A stretch of DNA of 64,000 bases from Anaerofilum sp. An201 (lineage in GTDB: Bacteria; Bacillota; Clostridia; Oscillospirales; Ruminococcaceae). The translations under genes were made by a program, and so were the position numbers. Shown here in pieces: positions 27,455 to 36,350 of the stretch (positions are counted from its first letter, which is position 1; each line of letters starts with the position of its first letter). Below the pieces are notes generated by a model. It worked only from the letters and a program-made list of their open reading frames with translations, ran no database searches and was not told where the DNA came from. The DNA lies in assembly GCF_002160015.1 (NCBI RefSeq), contig NZ_NFJT01000004.1:103710-167709 (forward strand). The letters run 5' to 3'.

Positions 27455-27742
27455 TCAATCGGCCTCCTTTATTTCCTGTGGTTTTGTGGTCATAATGCGG
27501 TACAGCTCGGTGTTTTTCGGGAAGTGGTCCACGAAAGGCAAAATCGTGGAACCGTAGAACAGCAGCCCTTCGCCCTCGCCGGAATGGGTCACATAGGACA
27601 GCTGGTGCGGGGAAATGCCCAGCTGTTTGGCGAGAATCTGTCGGTCACCGCCCGCCTGGTTGAGCATATACACGAAGTCGGAGTTCTCGAAGATGTTCTC
27701 TACCTCGCGGGACGCAAGAAGATCCTTCACGTTCTGAGTAAT
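27455..27742 (-). CDS. virB4: VirB4/TraE ATPase, exon 2 (C-terminal part)
   Basis: Encodes the last 95 residues of VirB4 (ITQNVKDLLASREVENIFEN to the end, including ISPHQLSYVTHSGEGEGLLF). It has no start of its own; the upstream reading into it comes from the intron. Joining base 27742 to 28082 restores the frame exactly and gives GGIPTG-ITQNVKDLL, the family sequence at this point. This part belongs to the RecA-like C-terminal half. Without splicing the protein would lack it and end two codons into the insertion. Confidence 0.85.
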   Translation of the reverse strand: MTQNVKDLLASREVENIFENSDFVYMLNQAGGDRQILAKQLGISPHQLSYVTHSGEGEGLLFYGSTILPFVDHFPKNTELYRIMTTKPQEIKEAD

Positions 27743-28081
27743 CTGATTGTGATTAGCGAATGGCTTTTTATCCATTCCTCTGGAGCTTTCGCCCATTTTC
27801 AGCGGCGTGTCCATTCACGCCCAGCATAGCATATCTTTTTGCCACGGGTTTCCCCGTATCGGCTGGCAACGCGGCCTCGTGGAAACATTATATTCTCCTA
27901 ATAATGGAGGTTCAGTTTCTATGCGTTGCGTGTGACCGGCTTTTTGTGTCCGGCCTTCCACTCGGATCAGGGCGCTGCCCCCTTCCCGATTTCTTCCGCG
28001 TTCATACTCCTGGCCTACACGCCGATTTCGGCCAGGACGGCAAAATTTGTTCCGCAAGCGTTTCCCGGAACAAATTCATTT
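27743..28081 (-). ncRNA. Group I intron (339 nt, IA-like) inside virB4
   Basis: The insertion starts after a U (exon ...CCUACAGGU) and ends in G, the group I rule. The exon end pairs with 28022-28014 (GCGUGUAGG; eight of nine pairs with a terminal G-U) as P1. P3 is AACGCGG (28002-27996) with CCGCGUU (27874-27868). P4 is UCGGG/UCCGA and P5 is GGGC/GCCC (27989-27962). P6 is at about 27961-27931. P7 is GCAUAG (27924-27919) with CUAUGC (27829-27824). P8 has a GAAA loop (27863-27841), followed by J8/7 AAAAAGAUAU. Extra hairpins between P7 and P3 resemble the P7.1/P7.2 of subgroup IA. P9-type hairpins follow. It contains no open reading frame for a homing enzyme. Confidence 0.8.
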
Positions 28082-30235
28082 ACCTGTAGGGATTCCTCCC
28101 CATTTACGAAAACGCTTCCAGATCTCTACCGTATAAGCGGCGGTCTGTTCCTCTTTTAAGAGCAGGTGCATCTCGTCGATGTAGTAGCGGGTGGACTTGT
28201 GGGCCGCCCGGTTGATGGTGACACGGTTCCACACCTGATCCTGGACAACCAACATCCCGATTTTCTTCAGCTGTTTGCCCAGCTCTTTGATGTCATAGCA
28301 GACGATGCGGTTATGCACATTGACGTTGGACCTGTGATTGAACACATTCAAAGAACCAGTGACGTAGATTTCCAGTGCCGTGGCGATGTACTGGGCCTCC
28401 TTCTCGTCCTGAGCGCGCAGCAGGTCATACAAATCCTCCAGAATCGGCATATTCTCCGGCCTGGGGTCGTTGAGATAGTTCTGGTAGACCAGCCGCACAC
28501 AGCGGTCGATGATGGTTTTCTGCACCGGCTGCAAACCTTCCTTACCGCCCACAATTAGCTCGCACAGCGACAAAATAAAATCGGACTTGAGGGACAGCGG
28601 GCTTTCATCGTCCGAATAGTCCAGGTTCAAGTCCATCGGGTTGATATAGTTGGTGGAAGTGGGCGAAACCTTAATGACCTGCCCGTGCAGACGTTCCACC
28701 AGCGGGGCGTACTCGGCCTCCGGGTCACAGATGATGACATCATCGCTGGTGAGCAGGAAACAGTTGGCAATCTCGCGCTTGGCCGAAAAACTTTTGCCGG
28801 AACCGGGCGTGCCCAGAATCAGGCCGTTGGGGTTCTTCAGCAGCTTGCGATCCACCATGATGAGGTTGTTGGAAAGAGCATTGATGCCGTAATACAGCGC
28901 CTCGCGGCCTGACTGGAACAGCTCCTGGGTGGTGAACGGCACGAAGATGGCCGTGGAACTGGTAGTCAGCCCACGCTGAATTTCCACCTGGTTCAGCCCC
29001 AACGGCAGGCTGCTCATCAAGCCTTCCTCTTGCTGGAAGTCCAGCCGCACCAGCTGGCAGTTGTGCTTCTGGGCGATGGAGCTGGCCTGGAAGATGTTGT
29101 TGTCCAGCTGGCGGGGGGTATCCGCTGTGTTCAGCACCAGAAACGTCACCAGGAACATCCGCTCATTGCGGGATTGCAGGTCCTGCAACAGCTTCTTGGC
29201 CTCGTTGCCGTAAGTTGCCAGATCGGACGGGATTATATCCATGTCATATCCGGCGCGGACAGCCTTTTTCTGTTCCTCGATTTTGCTGCGGTCCAGGTCG
29301 GTGATTTTCCGTTTCACCGTCTTGATGGCCTTCACCTGGTCCACCGACTGGATGTGCAGGTTCACGATTAGGCTGCTTTCCATGTCCAGGAAGTCCGCCA
29401 GCATCCGGTCATTCAGCTCCGGGGCCAGAATCTGCACGAAGCTGACCGCCCCATACTTCCTGCCCATGCGGAACTGCTTGCCGGTACGGAACTCAAAGCC
29501 GGACGGCGCGATGAAGTCCTTGGTGGAAAGGCCCGACGGGGCCAGCCATTCCCACTCGAACTGGAACGGAACCTGCTCGTCCATGTGGAAAATGGCGTGC
29601 AGCTGGGCCAGCCTGGCTTTGCCGTCCAATACCTCGGCGGCGACGCCCAGCCGCTTGAAGTTGTTCAGCACATCGGTCTCGATGCGCTCCAGCCGGGGCT
29701 TGGCGGTGCGGATACTGTCCGCCTCGATGGAAAAGGTCAGGTACTTGGTTTTGATAAGACCGTTATTGCCACGCGCCAGCTGGTTTTGCAGCATCTGTGT
29801 GTATTCCACCCGGATCGGGTCGAAGTCGTCCCCCTGGGGCGGGATCGTGATGCTGTTGGCAAAAGTCTCCTGGGACGCTGCCAGGTTCAAGAAGGACAGC
29901 TGAAACCGGATGGAGCTGTCAAAGTAGTTGAGGAAATCGCACCAGCCCTCGAAGATGGCAGCTTTGTCCTCGTTCTGGCTGAGCTGGTAGTTGATGTCCT
30001 GGAACTGGATGGTTTTCGTATAGCGGCCATCCGCCACTTTACAGATACCGTCCGGCCACATCCGTTCATAGGGGATGCTGTCCTGGGCGGACTGCTCTTT
30101 TTTGTCCGTGCGGTTGGCACGGGCAATCGCTGCCTCGATCTGTTTGCGTTCGGCGCGGGTCAGCTTACGCCGGGTTTTAGTCTGCGGCTCTGCCTTTTCG
30201 GCCTGCCGCTTTGTCTTTGCCGCGAACAATGTCAT
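28082..30235 (-). CDS. virB4: VirB4/TraE conjugation ATPase, exon 1
   Basis: Encodes 718 residues of the channel ATPase that drives DNA transfer and pilus-like assembly. Walker A is LILGTPGSGKSFSAKRE (about residues 455-470), Walker B is STRYYIDEMHLLL near 690, and the N-terminal domain is of VirB4/TrsE type. The exon ends at GGIPTG; unspliced it meets an in-frame stop two codons later. With exon 2 the total is 813 residues, a normal VirB4 length. ATG 30235 lies only three bases after AGGAGG; a TTG two codons on is better spaced and may be used. It overlaps prgI by 59 bases. Confidence 0.88.
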
Positions 30236-30581
30236 ACACCTCCTTATCGAGATTTGCCTGCCGCTCCAACGCGGCGTAGAAGTTATTGGTCCGATACGGG
30301 CGCTGCCTGGGCCGGATGACAGCCACTTTGAGGATGTTGCCGACGATCTTTTCCAGGGGCTGGCCGTGCTTCTCATACATCGCCAGCATGAAGAAGGGCA
30401 GCATGACGAGCATCATGCACATGGCCGCCACGCTGTTGCCAGCAGGCCCCCGGAGCAAAAAGAAAAGCGGCACGCCGATGAGCGCCCCGCTGCCGAAGCA
30501 GACAAGCTGCCTCTTGGTTAAGTTGAATGCGACTTTCGTCTTGACCTTGGACAAGTCTTTGGGTACGGGTACATAAGCCAT
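30177..30581 (-). CDS. prgI: PrgI-family membrane protein
   Basis: 134-residue protein (MAYVPVPKDLSKVKTKVAFN) with two adjoining membrane helices (about 30-75) and a basic C-terminus, as in the PrgI/VirB3-like family found before VirB4 in Gram-positive conjugation operons. It probably docks VirB4 to the membrane channel. ATG 30581 follows AAGGAGGAAGC; the frame upstream is open but not coding. Its end overlaps the start of virB4. Confidence 0.88.
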   Translation of the reverse strand: MAYVPVPKDLSKVKTKVAFNLTKRQLVCFGSGALIGVPLFFLLRGPAGNSVAAMCMMLVMLPFFMLAMYEKHGQPLEKIVGNILKVAVIRPRQRPYRTNNFYAALERQANLDKEVYDIVRGKDKAAGRKGRAAD

Positions 30582-30603
30582 TTTGAGCTTCCTCCTTCCT
30601 GGG

Positions 30604-31473
30604 TCAGTGCGCCTGAAATACTGCTTTGGACAGGCTGCCGGTCTTAAACAGAGTAAAGCACAGCAGAACCGTATAGCCCACGCAGGTCCAGATCGCCATG
30701 ATAACGTCGTCCTCGGTGGCGATGTTCTGCACCAGCACGGCGTAGATCGCCACACAAACGATAATGAGGAACGCCTGAAAGCCCAGGGCCAGCAGGCTGC
30801 GCAGATAGTTCTGGCCCATGCCGCCCCATTCCTTGCCCATCATGGTCGCCATCGGGATGGGGGCCACCGACGTGACAAGGTAAATCTCAATCATACGGCC
30901 ATAAATGACGATAAAAATGCAGATATACAGCGCCCACATAGTAATGCCGATAAAGAGCGACTGGAACCACAGGCCGAACAGCGGCCCCAGGTCCATATCC
31001 ATCAGCCGGGACTCCATATCGGTCATAACCGAGGAGATGTCGATAGATGCGTCCGAACCGATGATGCCGGACGCCTGGGCCACCACACTTTGGGCCATGT
31101 CAAACACGCCCATGACAAGGTTCCAGGTGTTGGTGACAAGCAAAATCGCAGCGGCGGATTTGAACACCCATTTGAAGATCATCCAGGTGTCCACATCATG
31201 CAGGTTGTTGCGGTCGGTTATCATCTGGATCAGCTCCAGCGTCATCACGATGGCCAGGATCACGCCTGCAATCGGCACCATGATGGAGTTGGAGAGGTTC
31301 TGGATCATGCTGAAAATGCTGCCGTTCCACCCCTGCGGGGTCTGACCCACCTGGGTAGCGATGTCCGCGACCTGCTGGTTCACGCTGTCGAACATCCCCG
31401 TTAAGTTTCCCATGATGCCGCCCACCAGCATCTCTTTGAGCCAGTTGGTCAGGGCATCCAATAAGAAATCCAT
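30604..31473 (-). CDS. VirB6/TrbL-like conjugation channel membrane protein
   Basis: 289-residue polytopic membrane protein with a putative amphipathic N-terminus and about six membrane segments (near 62-85, 105-125, 165-195, 200-215, 235-255, 258-280). Position between Maff2 and prgI, length and topology match the CD1105/TrsL (VirB6-like) proteins of Clostridia elements. It would form the inner channel. A strong hairpin (31496-31520) lies just upstream of its ribosome binding site. Confidence 0.82.
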   Translation of the reverse strand: MDFLLDALTNWLKEMLVGGIMGNLTGMFDSVNQQVADIATQVGQTPQGWNGSIFSMIQNLSNSIMVPIAGVILAIVMTLELIQMITDRNNLHDVDTWMIFKWVFKSAAAILLVTNTWNLVMGVFDMAQSVVAQASGIIGSDASIDISSVMTDMESRLMDMDLGPLFGLWFQSLFIGITMWALYICIFIVIYGRMIEIYLVTSVAPIPMATMMGKEWGGMGQNYLRSLLALGFQAFLIIVCVAIYAVLVQNIATEDDVIMAIWTCVGYTVLLCFTLFKTGSLSKAVFQAH

Positions 31474-31495
31474 ACGGTGTCAAACCTCCTTTCAG

Positions 31496-31520
31496 CCCCT
31501 CCCGCTGAGCGCGGGAGGGG
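31496..31520 (-). promoter_or_regulatory. GC-rich RNA hairpin between Maff2 and the VirB6-like gene
   Basis: CCCCTCCCGC pairs with GCGGGAGGGG around a five-base loop. No T-run follows and AGGAGG lies about six bases downstream on the minus strand, so it looks like an mRNA-processing or stability element, or a modulator of translation, rather than a terminator. Confidence 0.6.
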
Positions 31521-31549
31521 GCGAGGATTTCAGCGGGTAACGGGTTCGA

Positions 31550-31768
31550 TTAGACAGTGAACAGGCCGGACAGCAGGGGCACCAGCACCATGCCGACGAT
31601 AGCGACGCCCGCGCCCGCCATGAGCTGTTTCATGCCCTGGCTCTTGGCTCCGGGGTTATCGTTGCCATAACCTTCCAGCAAATTGATGACGCCCCACACG
31701 CCGAGACCGGCACCGAGAGCGATAACGAGGGTCTGAAGAACGGTGATTGCCTGATTGAAAAATTCCAT
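31550..31768 (-). CDS. Maff2-family mobile element protein
   Basis: 72-residue protein with two hydrophobic segments (about 8-28 and 48-70) separated by the polar block LEGYGNDNPGAKSQGMKQLM, the signature of the Maff2 family. It resembles a VirB2-like pilin in size and topology, but that role is inferred. It lies between virD4 and the VirB6-like gene as in other Tn1549-like elements. Confidence 0.88.
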   Translation of the reverse strand: MEFFNQAITVLQTLVIALGAGLGVWGVINLLEGYGNDNPGAKSQGMKQLMAGAGVAIVGMVLVPLLSGLFTV

Positions 31769-31778
31769 AAATAAAGTT

Positions 31779-31876
31779 GGCCGGAATCATTTGAAAAAGA
31801 TTGATTTAGTCATGGTTCATAGGCATACAAAAGCCGGACAATCGCCGCCCGATTTCCGGGCTGGCTGATTCCGGCC
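31779..31876. repeat. 98-bp structured spacer with 11-bp terminal inverted repeats
   Basis: The gap 31769-31985 has no gene. Within it GGCCGGAATCA (31779-31789) is mirrored by TGATTCCGGCC (31866-31876), and an inner hairpin GCCCG/CGGGC sits close to the right arm. It lies between virD4 and Maff2 and would form a long stem in the operon transcript. Confidence 0.6.
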
Positions 31877-31985
31877 TTCCTCCTTTTTCATTATTTTGAT
31901 TAGAGATCGTCCGCTTTGTACGCCGATGGGCCCCAGCGGGGCGGTGGTGGCGGGTAGATAGGACCCCTCCTTTCACAGCGGAACA

Positions 31986-33815
31986 TCAATCGTCGGCTGC
32001 GGCGTCGATCTCATACACGTCGCAGACCTGGTTGGGTTTGAGCTTCAGCCGGGCCTTGAGATAGCCTTCAATATCAAAGGCGTTCTTCGGGTCGGCGTCG
32101 GCGGTGAGCTTGTAATTGGGGTGCTGGGTGATGTCGTATTTGTCGGACAAAAACGGCCGCACCCCGCGCAGCTGCAAAATGCACTTGCTGCCGTCCATGA
32201 CGGCCAGCTCGTCTTGGCTCATCAGCTCTTTACCGAGCTTTTGGTAGTTGAGCGAATGGGAAGTTTCCCGCCCGCGGCTCTCACCAACATTGTAGGTGTC
32301 GATAGTCTCCTTGCCCAGCACGGCAGCCAGTTCTTTGAGCGTGGTGGGTTCTTTACCGCCCAAAAAGATCGAGGTATCCATGTTGCCAATGATTGTGTCG
32401 GCGTTGTCCTTGTAGATGGCCTTGAGCTGGCTCTGCGCCTGCAACACCAGACAGGCAGAGATTTCTCGACTGCGGATGGTGGCGACCAATTTTTCCAGCT
32501 TGGGGATCTGGCCGATGTTGGCGCACTCATCAATGAGGCAGCGCACATGAACCGGCAGCCGCCCGCCGTACACATCGTCGGCCTTTTCGCATAGTAAGTT
32601 AAACAACTGCGTGTAGCACATGGAGATCAGGAAGTTAAAGCTATCATCAGTGTCCGACATGATAAGAAACAAGGCCGTTCGTCGGTCTCCCAGGGTGTCC
32701 AGCTCCAGCTCGTCATAGGCTGTGACCTCCCGCAGCTCGGCAATGTCGAACACCGCCAGCCGTGCGCCGCAGCTCACCAAAATCGACTTCGCAGTTTTGC
32801 CTGCGGCCAATTTATATTTGGCATATTGGCGCACCGCAAAGTGGTTGGGTTCCCGCTCTTTCAGCTCATCAAACATCAGGTCAACGGCATTTTTGAACTC
32901 CTCATCGTCCTCCCGGACCTCCATGCTGTTGATCATCTCGATGAGGGTGGAGAAATTCTGTTCCTCCACAGGGGCCTCGTAGTGGATGTAGCCGATGAGC
33001 GCGCAGTACAGCAGCGTCTCGGCCTTGACCCAGAAATCGTCCCCGGCCTTGCCCTCGCCCTTCGTATTCGCAATCAGGGTCGTGACCAGCTTCAAAATAT
33101 CCTTTTCGCTGTGGATGTAGCTGAAAGGGTTATAGTGCATGGACTTCTTGAAGTTGATGGTGTTCAGCACCTTGATCTGGTACGGCTCATAGATGACTTT
33201 GCCGTTTTTGTCCTTCACCGGCTTGCCGTCCTTGCCCAGCTTTGGCGCGCCCCGCTGAAGCATTTTGCCGCACTCCACCAGGATGGTGCCCTTTGGGTCG
33301 GTGACCACATAGGAACTGTGCATCTGCATCAGATTGGGCTTAAGCCAGAAGCGGGTCTTGCCGGAGCCGGAACCGCCGATGACCAGCACGTTTTTATTGC
33401 GCGCATACTTTGGGTTCTTAGGGCGGCTGGACATAGTGAGCCGTTCGGTCTGGGTCAAAATGACATTATTCTGGAACACCGGGTCGATATAGGGGGCAAT
33501 ATCGTCGTGGGTGCCCCATCGGGCTGAACCGTACTCCACGTTATGGCGGTATTTCTTGGCGTTCTTGCCTTTCAGGTACACCGCCAGCCGCAGACCAGCG
33601 CCGCAGCACAGGCCAACAGCCAGGTCCAGCGGGTGCAGGCTGGGCCACCAGCTTCCCAGCGCCACCGGCAGGGTGGAGAAGAACGAAAGCATCTTGGCCG
33701 AGGCATCCGCGCCGGTCGCCAGCCGCCAGGCTTCCCCTAAGTTGGTGGCAAACAGGCCCAGCAGAAAATAGGGCAGGTTCAGCAGCACCAGTTTTTTCAC
33801 ATTCAGCTGCTTCAT
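31986..33815 (-). CDS. virD4: Type IV coupling protein VirD4/TraG
   Basis: 609-residue ATPase that delivers the relaxase-DNA complex to the channel. Two N-terminal membrane segments (about 10-30 and 55-80) precede the motor domain with Walker A (IGGSGSGKTRFW) near residue 150 and Walker B (RCLIDECANIGQIP) near 430. The order YGSARWGTHDDI, SSRPKNPKYARN and VVTDPKGT matches the family. It overlaps pcfB by four bases. Fragments of a related gene lie at 55935-56170 and 52175-52290. Confidence 0.95.
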   Translation of the reverse strand: MKQLNVKKLVLLNLPYFLLGLFATNLGEAWRLATGADASAKMLSFFSTLPVALGSWWPSLHPLDLAVGLCCGAGLRLAVYLKGKNAKKYRHNVEYGSARWGTHDDIAPYIDPVFQNNVILTQTERLTMSSRPKNPKYARNKNVLVIGGSGSGKTRFWLKPNLMQMHSSYVVTDPKGTILVECGKMLQRGAPKLGKDGKPVKDKNGKVIYEPYQIKVLNTINFKKSMHYNPFSYIHSEKDILKLVTTLIANTKGEGKAGDDFWVKAETLLYCALIGYIHYEAPVEEQNFSTLIEMINSMEVREDDEEFKNAVDLMFDELKEREPNHFAVRQYAKYKLAAGKTAKSILVSCGARLAVFDIAELREVTAYDELELDTLGDRRTALFLIMSDTDDSFNFLISMCYTQLFNLLCEKADDVYGGRLPVHVRCLIDECANIGQIPKLEKLVATIRSREISACLVLQAQSQLKAIYKDNADTIIGNMDTSIFLGGKEPTTLKELAAVLGKETIDTYNVGESRGRETSHSLNYQKLGKELMSQDELAVMDGSKCILQLRGVRPFLSDKYDITQHPNYKLTADADPKNAFDIEGYLKARLKLKPNQVCDVYEIDAAADD

Positions 33816-34312
33816 CGTTCCAGCTCCTTCCGCTTTGTCCTGTCCACCACCGCATTTTTAATAAGCTCCTTGAAGTGGCTGAGCTTCTCCAGCACCGACG
33901 GGCGCTCGCTGCGGTCGGCCTTCCTGACCTTCTTCTGGGTGTACTCCGAGAATGCCGCCGTCAGGGCGTCGGCATCGCGGGCCTTGAAGAAAATCAGGTA
34001 CTTGGGCGGCGAGGTGCTGCGGTCCTTTTTCACCGCATAGTCCACGCCGTACTTGCGGGCGATGCGCTCAAAATCACGGATGGACGGGTCGTTGATCTCG
34101 ATGTTGGAGACGCCCTGGTTCTGCCCGATGAGCTGCTTCACCGTCTGCTTGCCCTTTGGGGTAACGGGAGAATCCCGGCTGCGCTGCTTTTCCAGCTTTT
34201 TTTCCCTGCGGTGAGCCATGTACTTGGATATGGCGGCCTTGAACAGCCTGCCGGTGAACTTGGTGCCGCTGACAACCAGCGTCAAAGTCCTGTTTTCCAC
34301 TTCCTCCTGCAT
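33812..34312 (-). CDS. pcfB: PcfB-family protein (DUF3801)
   Basis: 166-residue basic protein with the DUF3801/PcfB core (IEINDPSIRDFERIARKYGV, then YLIFFKARDADALTAAF). In pCF10 and related elements this protein works with the coupling protein and relaxase on the substrate side of transfer. The four-base overlap with virD4 supports a joint role. The start at 34312 follows an AGGGAGG-type site. Confidence 0.88.
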   Translation of the reverse strand: MQEEVENRTLTLVVSGTKFTGRLFKAAISKYMAHRREKKLEKQRSRDSPVTPKGKQTVKQLIGQNQGVSNIEINDPSIRDFERIARKYGVDYAVKKDRSTSPPKYLIFFKARDADALTAAFSEYTQKKVRKADRSERPSVLEKLSHFKELIKNAVVDRTKRKELER

Positions 34313-34399
34313 AGGTCATCCCTCCCTTCGTCGGTTATGCAGTGGATGGTCTTGAATACTAAGGCGGGACCACCAGCCGCCGCAGAAGATACCGGCCCG

Positions 34400-35137
34400 T
34401 CATACCGTCACCAGAATCAGGTCACGCAGACCGGCAAAGTGCAGTTTGCCCTTGGGCGTCACCAGCGTGTAGGAGCCGGTGTGGCCGTTGCGGTAGTAGT
34501 CCCGCACACAGAACAGCCCATCGTTGGCGCTCTTGGCGTAGGGCAGCACGCAGCCGGAAGGAGTGCGGTAGACAAATCGCCGTTCCAGCAGGAAGCGGAC
34601 AAAGCGCCGCTCCGGCACGTCCAGCTCCTTGGCGGTGGTGCGCAGGTTGGTACTGTGGTGCAGGTCGATGAACAGGTCGTAGTAGACGGCTTTGCTTTGC
34701 AGCCGGGCATTGTCCTCCCGCAGCGCCGCGTTTTTCTCGCGCTCAGCCAGCAGGTCGGTGCAGAGCTTCAGCAACGCCTCCGGGGAGGTGGCGATCTCCC
34801 ATAGCTTTTCCTGGGTCACATAGGCTCCGTGTTTGCGGATACTGGGAAGCACCTCATCGAACACCCAGCGTTCAAACCGTTCCGCCGAGGGCAGCTTGCT
34901 GTGGACAATGAGGCGGTACACATCGCCTTCGGGGATAAATTTCATTTGTTGAATCCCGCCGTTAGAAGGGGTCGGTAAAACACAGACCCCTTTACAATGG
35001 GCCGCGATAGCGTCAGCCGGGCGTCGGTATCCGAGTGCTTGGGCAATATCTTTTCCGCAAAACAGGACCTTGCCATTCTGCTCAAAAGTACGGATGCTGC
35101 CAAACTCCGGGTTTTTGAAAATTTCCATCTGGTTCAT
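34400..35137 (-). CDS. Phage-type antirepressor (BRO-N / KilAC domains)
   Basis: 245-residue protein with an N-terminal BRO domain (residues 5-105; FGSIRTFEQNGKVLFCGKDIAQALGY, then ERFERWVFDEVLPSIRKHG) and a C-terminal KilAC-like domain (130-245). Such proteins are DNA-binding antirepressors of phages and conjugative elements. ATG 35137 follows AAGGAGG. Its place between the replication-type gene and pcfB suggests control of element gene expression. Confidence 0.88.
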   Translation of the reverse strand: MNQMEIFKNPEFGSIRTFEQNGKVLFCGKDIAQALGYRRPADAIAAHCKGVCVLPTPSNGGIQQMKFIPEGDVYRLIVHSKLPSAERFERWVFDEVLPSIRKHGAYVTQEKLWEIATSPEALLKLCTDLLAEREKNAALREDNARLQSKAVYYDLFIDLHHSTNLRTTAKELDVPERRFVRFLLERRFVYRTPSGCVLPYAKSANDGLFCVRDYYRNGHTGSYTLVTPKGKLHFAGLRDLILVTV

Positions 35138-35175
35138 ATCGTGCCTCCTTCGGCAGTGCAGCAGAAAAGCGGCCG

Positions 35176-36069
35176 TTACCAGCCGCCTGCGTACATATCG
35201 TGGTTGACCTGGGCCGTGTAGTGGTTGCTCATGGTGACCGGCGCGTTGAACAGCACGGTCAGCAGGTATTGCTTCATGTTGCGGACCTCGGTGGTGTTGT
35301 TGTGCAGGCTCTCCATGACAAACTCGATGTGGGAGCTGTCCAGCTTCAGGAACCGCGACCTCACGACCTCATGAGGGAAGTCCGCCCCGGCAATACGGGT
35401 GGTTTTCCGTCTGGCGCAGACCGTCTCCACAATCAGCTCCACGATCTCGTCCAGGTCCTCCCGGTAGGTCTCAAACTCACGGCACAGGTGGTCGTACTCG
35501 ATGTTCTCCAGAATCAATTCCCGATAATCCTGCATTTCTTCCATCGACATCGAATCCCGTCCTTTCCGTTCCGGCGGCCTGGCCGCCGCAGTTGCCCGGA
35601 AGGGAATGGAATCGGTACTTGATCCTTGGGTATTTGATTTTTGGGTTTTTGATTTCTCTATATTTAATTCTGCGGGCTTTTCCGTATCCGGTTTATCCAG
35701 ATACGGGTTTTCCGTATCTGGTGAAGCCGTATCTGGGCCAGCAGTATCCGGGTGGGGCATATCCGGCGCTTTGGGCTGGGGCTGCTCGTAGATGACGTAC
35801 TCGGTGTCACTGATGCGGCCCTGCCGGTCCCGTAGCTGGTGACGGACGATGTAACCGGCGGCCTCCAGTTCCCGCAGCGCCCCGCCGATGGCATCCACGC
35901 CTTCCTTGCAGATCTTCGCCAGGCCGCGTGTGGTATAGTTCCAGTCCTCCGGCAAGGACAGCATCATGGAAAGCAGTCCCTTGGATTTCAGCGACAGCGC
36001 CTTATCGCGCAGGTGGTGGTTGCTCATAACGGTATAATCACGGGTCCGTTCAATACGAAAAACGGCCAT
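35176..36069 (-). CDS. DUF6017 helix-turn-helix protein, probable replication initiator
   Basis: 297-residue protein (MAVFRIERTRDYTVMSNHHL). The N-terminal 110 residues form a RepA-N/primosomal-type winged helix (LSLKSKGLLSMMLSLPEDWNYT). A linker with repeated PDT units (PDTAGPDTASPDTENP) follows, then the DUF6017-like C-terminus. ATG 36069 is chosen because AGGAG precedes it; a longer frame to 36120 reads through the terminator stem. Similar proteins are annotated as replication initiators in Clostridia elements, and parA/parB upstream fit a replication module. Confidence 0.78.
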   Translation of the reverse strand: MAVFRIERTRDYTVMSNHHLRDKALSLKSKGLLSMMLSLPEDWNYTTRGLAKICKEGVDAIGGALRELEAAGYIVRHQLRDRQGRISDTEYVIYEQPQPKAPDMPHPDTAGPDTASPDTENPYLDKPDTEKPAELNIEKSKTQKSNTQGSSTDSIPFRATAAARPPERKGRDSMSMEEMQDYRELILENIEYDHLCREFETYREDLDEIVELIVETVCARRKTTRIAGADFPHEVVRSRFLKLDSSHIEFVMESLHNNTTEVRNMKQYLLTVLFNAPVTMSNHYTAQVNHDMYAGGW

Positions 36070-36099
36070 TTCATCACTCCTCTCGGTATTCATGACATG

Positions 36100-36132
36100 A
36101 AAAAAGCCGCAATCTTTCAAAAAGACTGCGGC
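36100..36132 (-). terminator. Terminator between 36135-36320 and the DUF6017 gene
   Basis: GCCGCAGTCTTT pairs with AAAGATTGCGGC around a three-base loop (one mismatch), and TTTTTT follows on the minus strand. Confidence 0.8.
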
Positions 36133-36134
36133 GG

Positions 36135-36320
36135 TCAGGTGCGATATTTCCGGCTGCGCCAGGAATAAGGCGGCTTTGGCACAGGGGGCCGGGTAAAAAC
36201 GTCTTGCTCACTCACAAAGGGCAGGCGCTGCATCACCCGGTCGATCTCGGTGCTTTCCATGTCATGTTGGGATTGGCAGTGTTCACGGATGGCCTCTTGA
36301 ATCTCTCTAACGGTACACAT
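36135..36320 (-). CDS. Small hypothetical protein
   Basis: 61-residue protein (MCTVREIQEAIREHCQSQHD) preceded by AAAGGAATG and directly followed by a terminator. The first 35 residues look helical, the rest is basic and proline-rich. Nothing recognisable; a small conserved gene in the replication region of the element is likely. Confidence 0.55.
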   Translation of the reverse strand: MCTVREIQEAIREHCQSQHDMESTEIDRVMQRLPFVSEQDVFTRPPVPKPPYSWRSRKYRT

Positions 36321-36350
36321 AATTCATTCCTTTCTTGGCAGATGGCAGGT

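Noticed and set aside
27743..27814. Separate 119-residue gene with its start in the insertion
   Set aside because: Its first 24 codons are intron sequence; the rest is VirB4 C-terminus, so it is exon 2 and not an independent gene.
27743..28081. Group II intron or HEARO/omega-RNA element as explanation of the virB4 insertion
   Set aside because: There is no GUGYG start, AY end or domain V, and no IscB/TnpB frame; the P3-P8 topology and U/G ends fit group I better.
34313..34399. Possible small gene or regulatory site between pcfB and the antirepressor
   Set aside because: No start with a ribosome binding site, no hairpin and no repeat could be supported.
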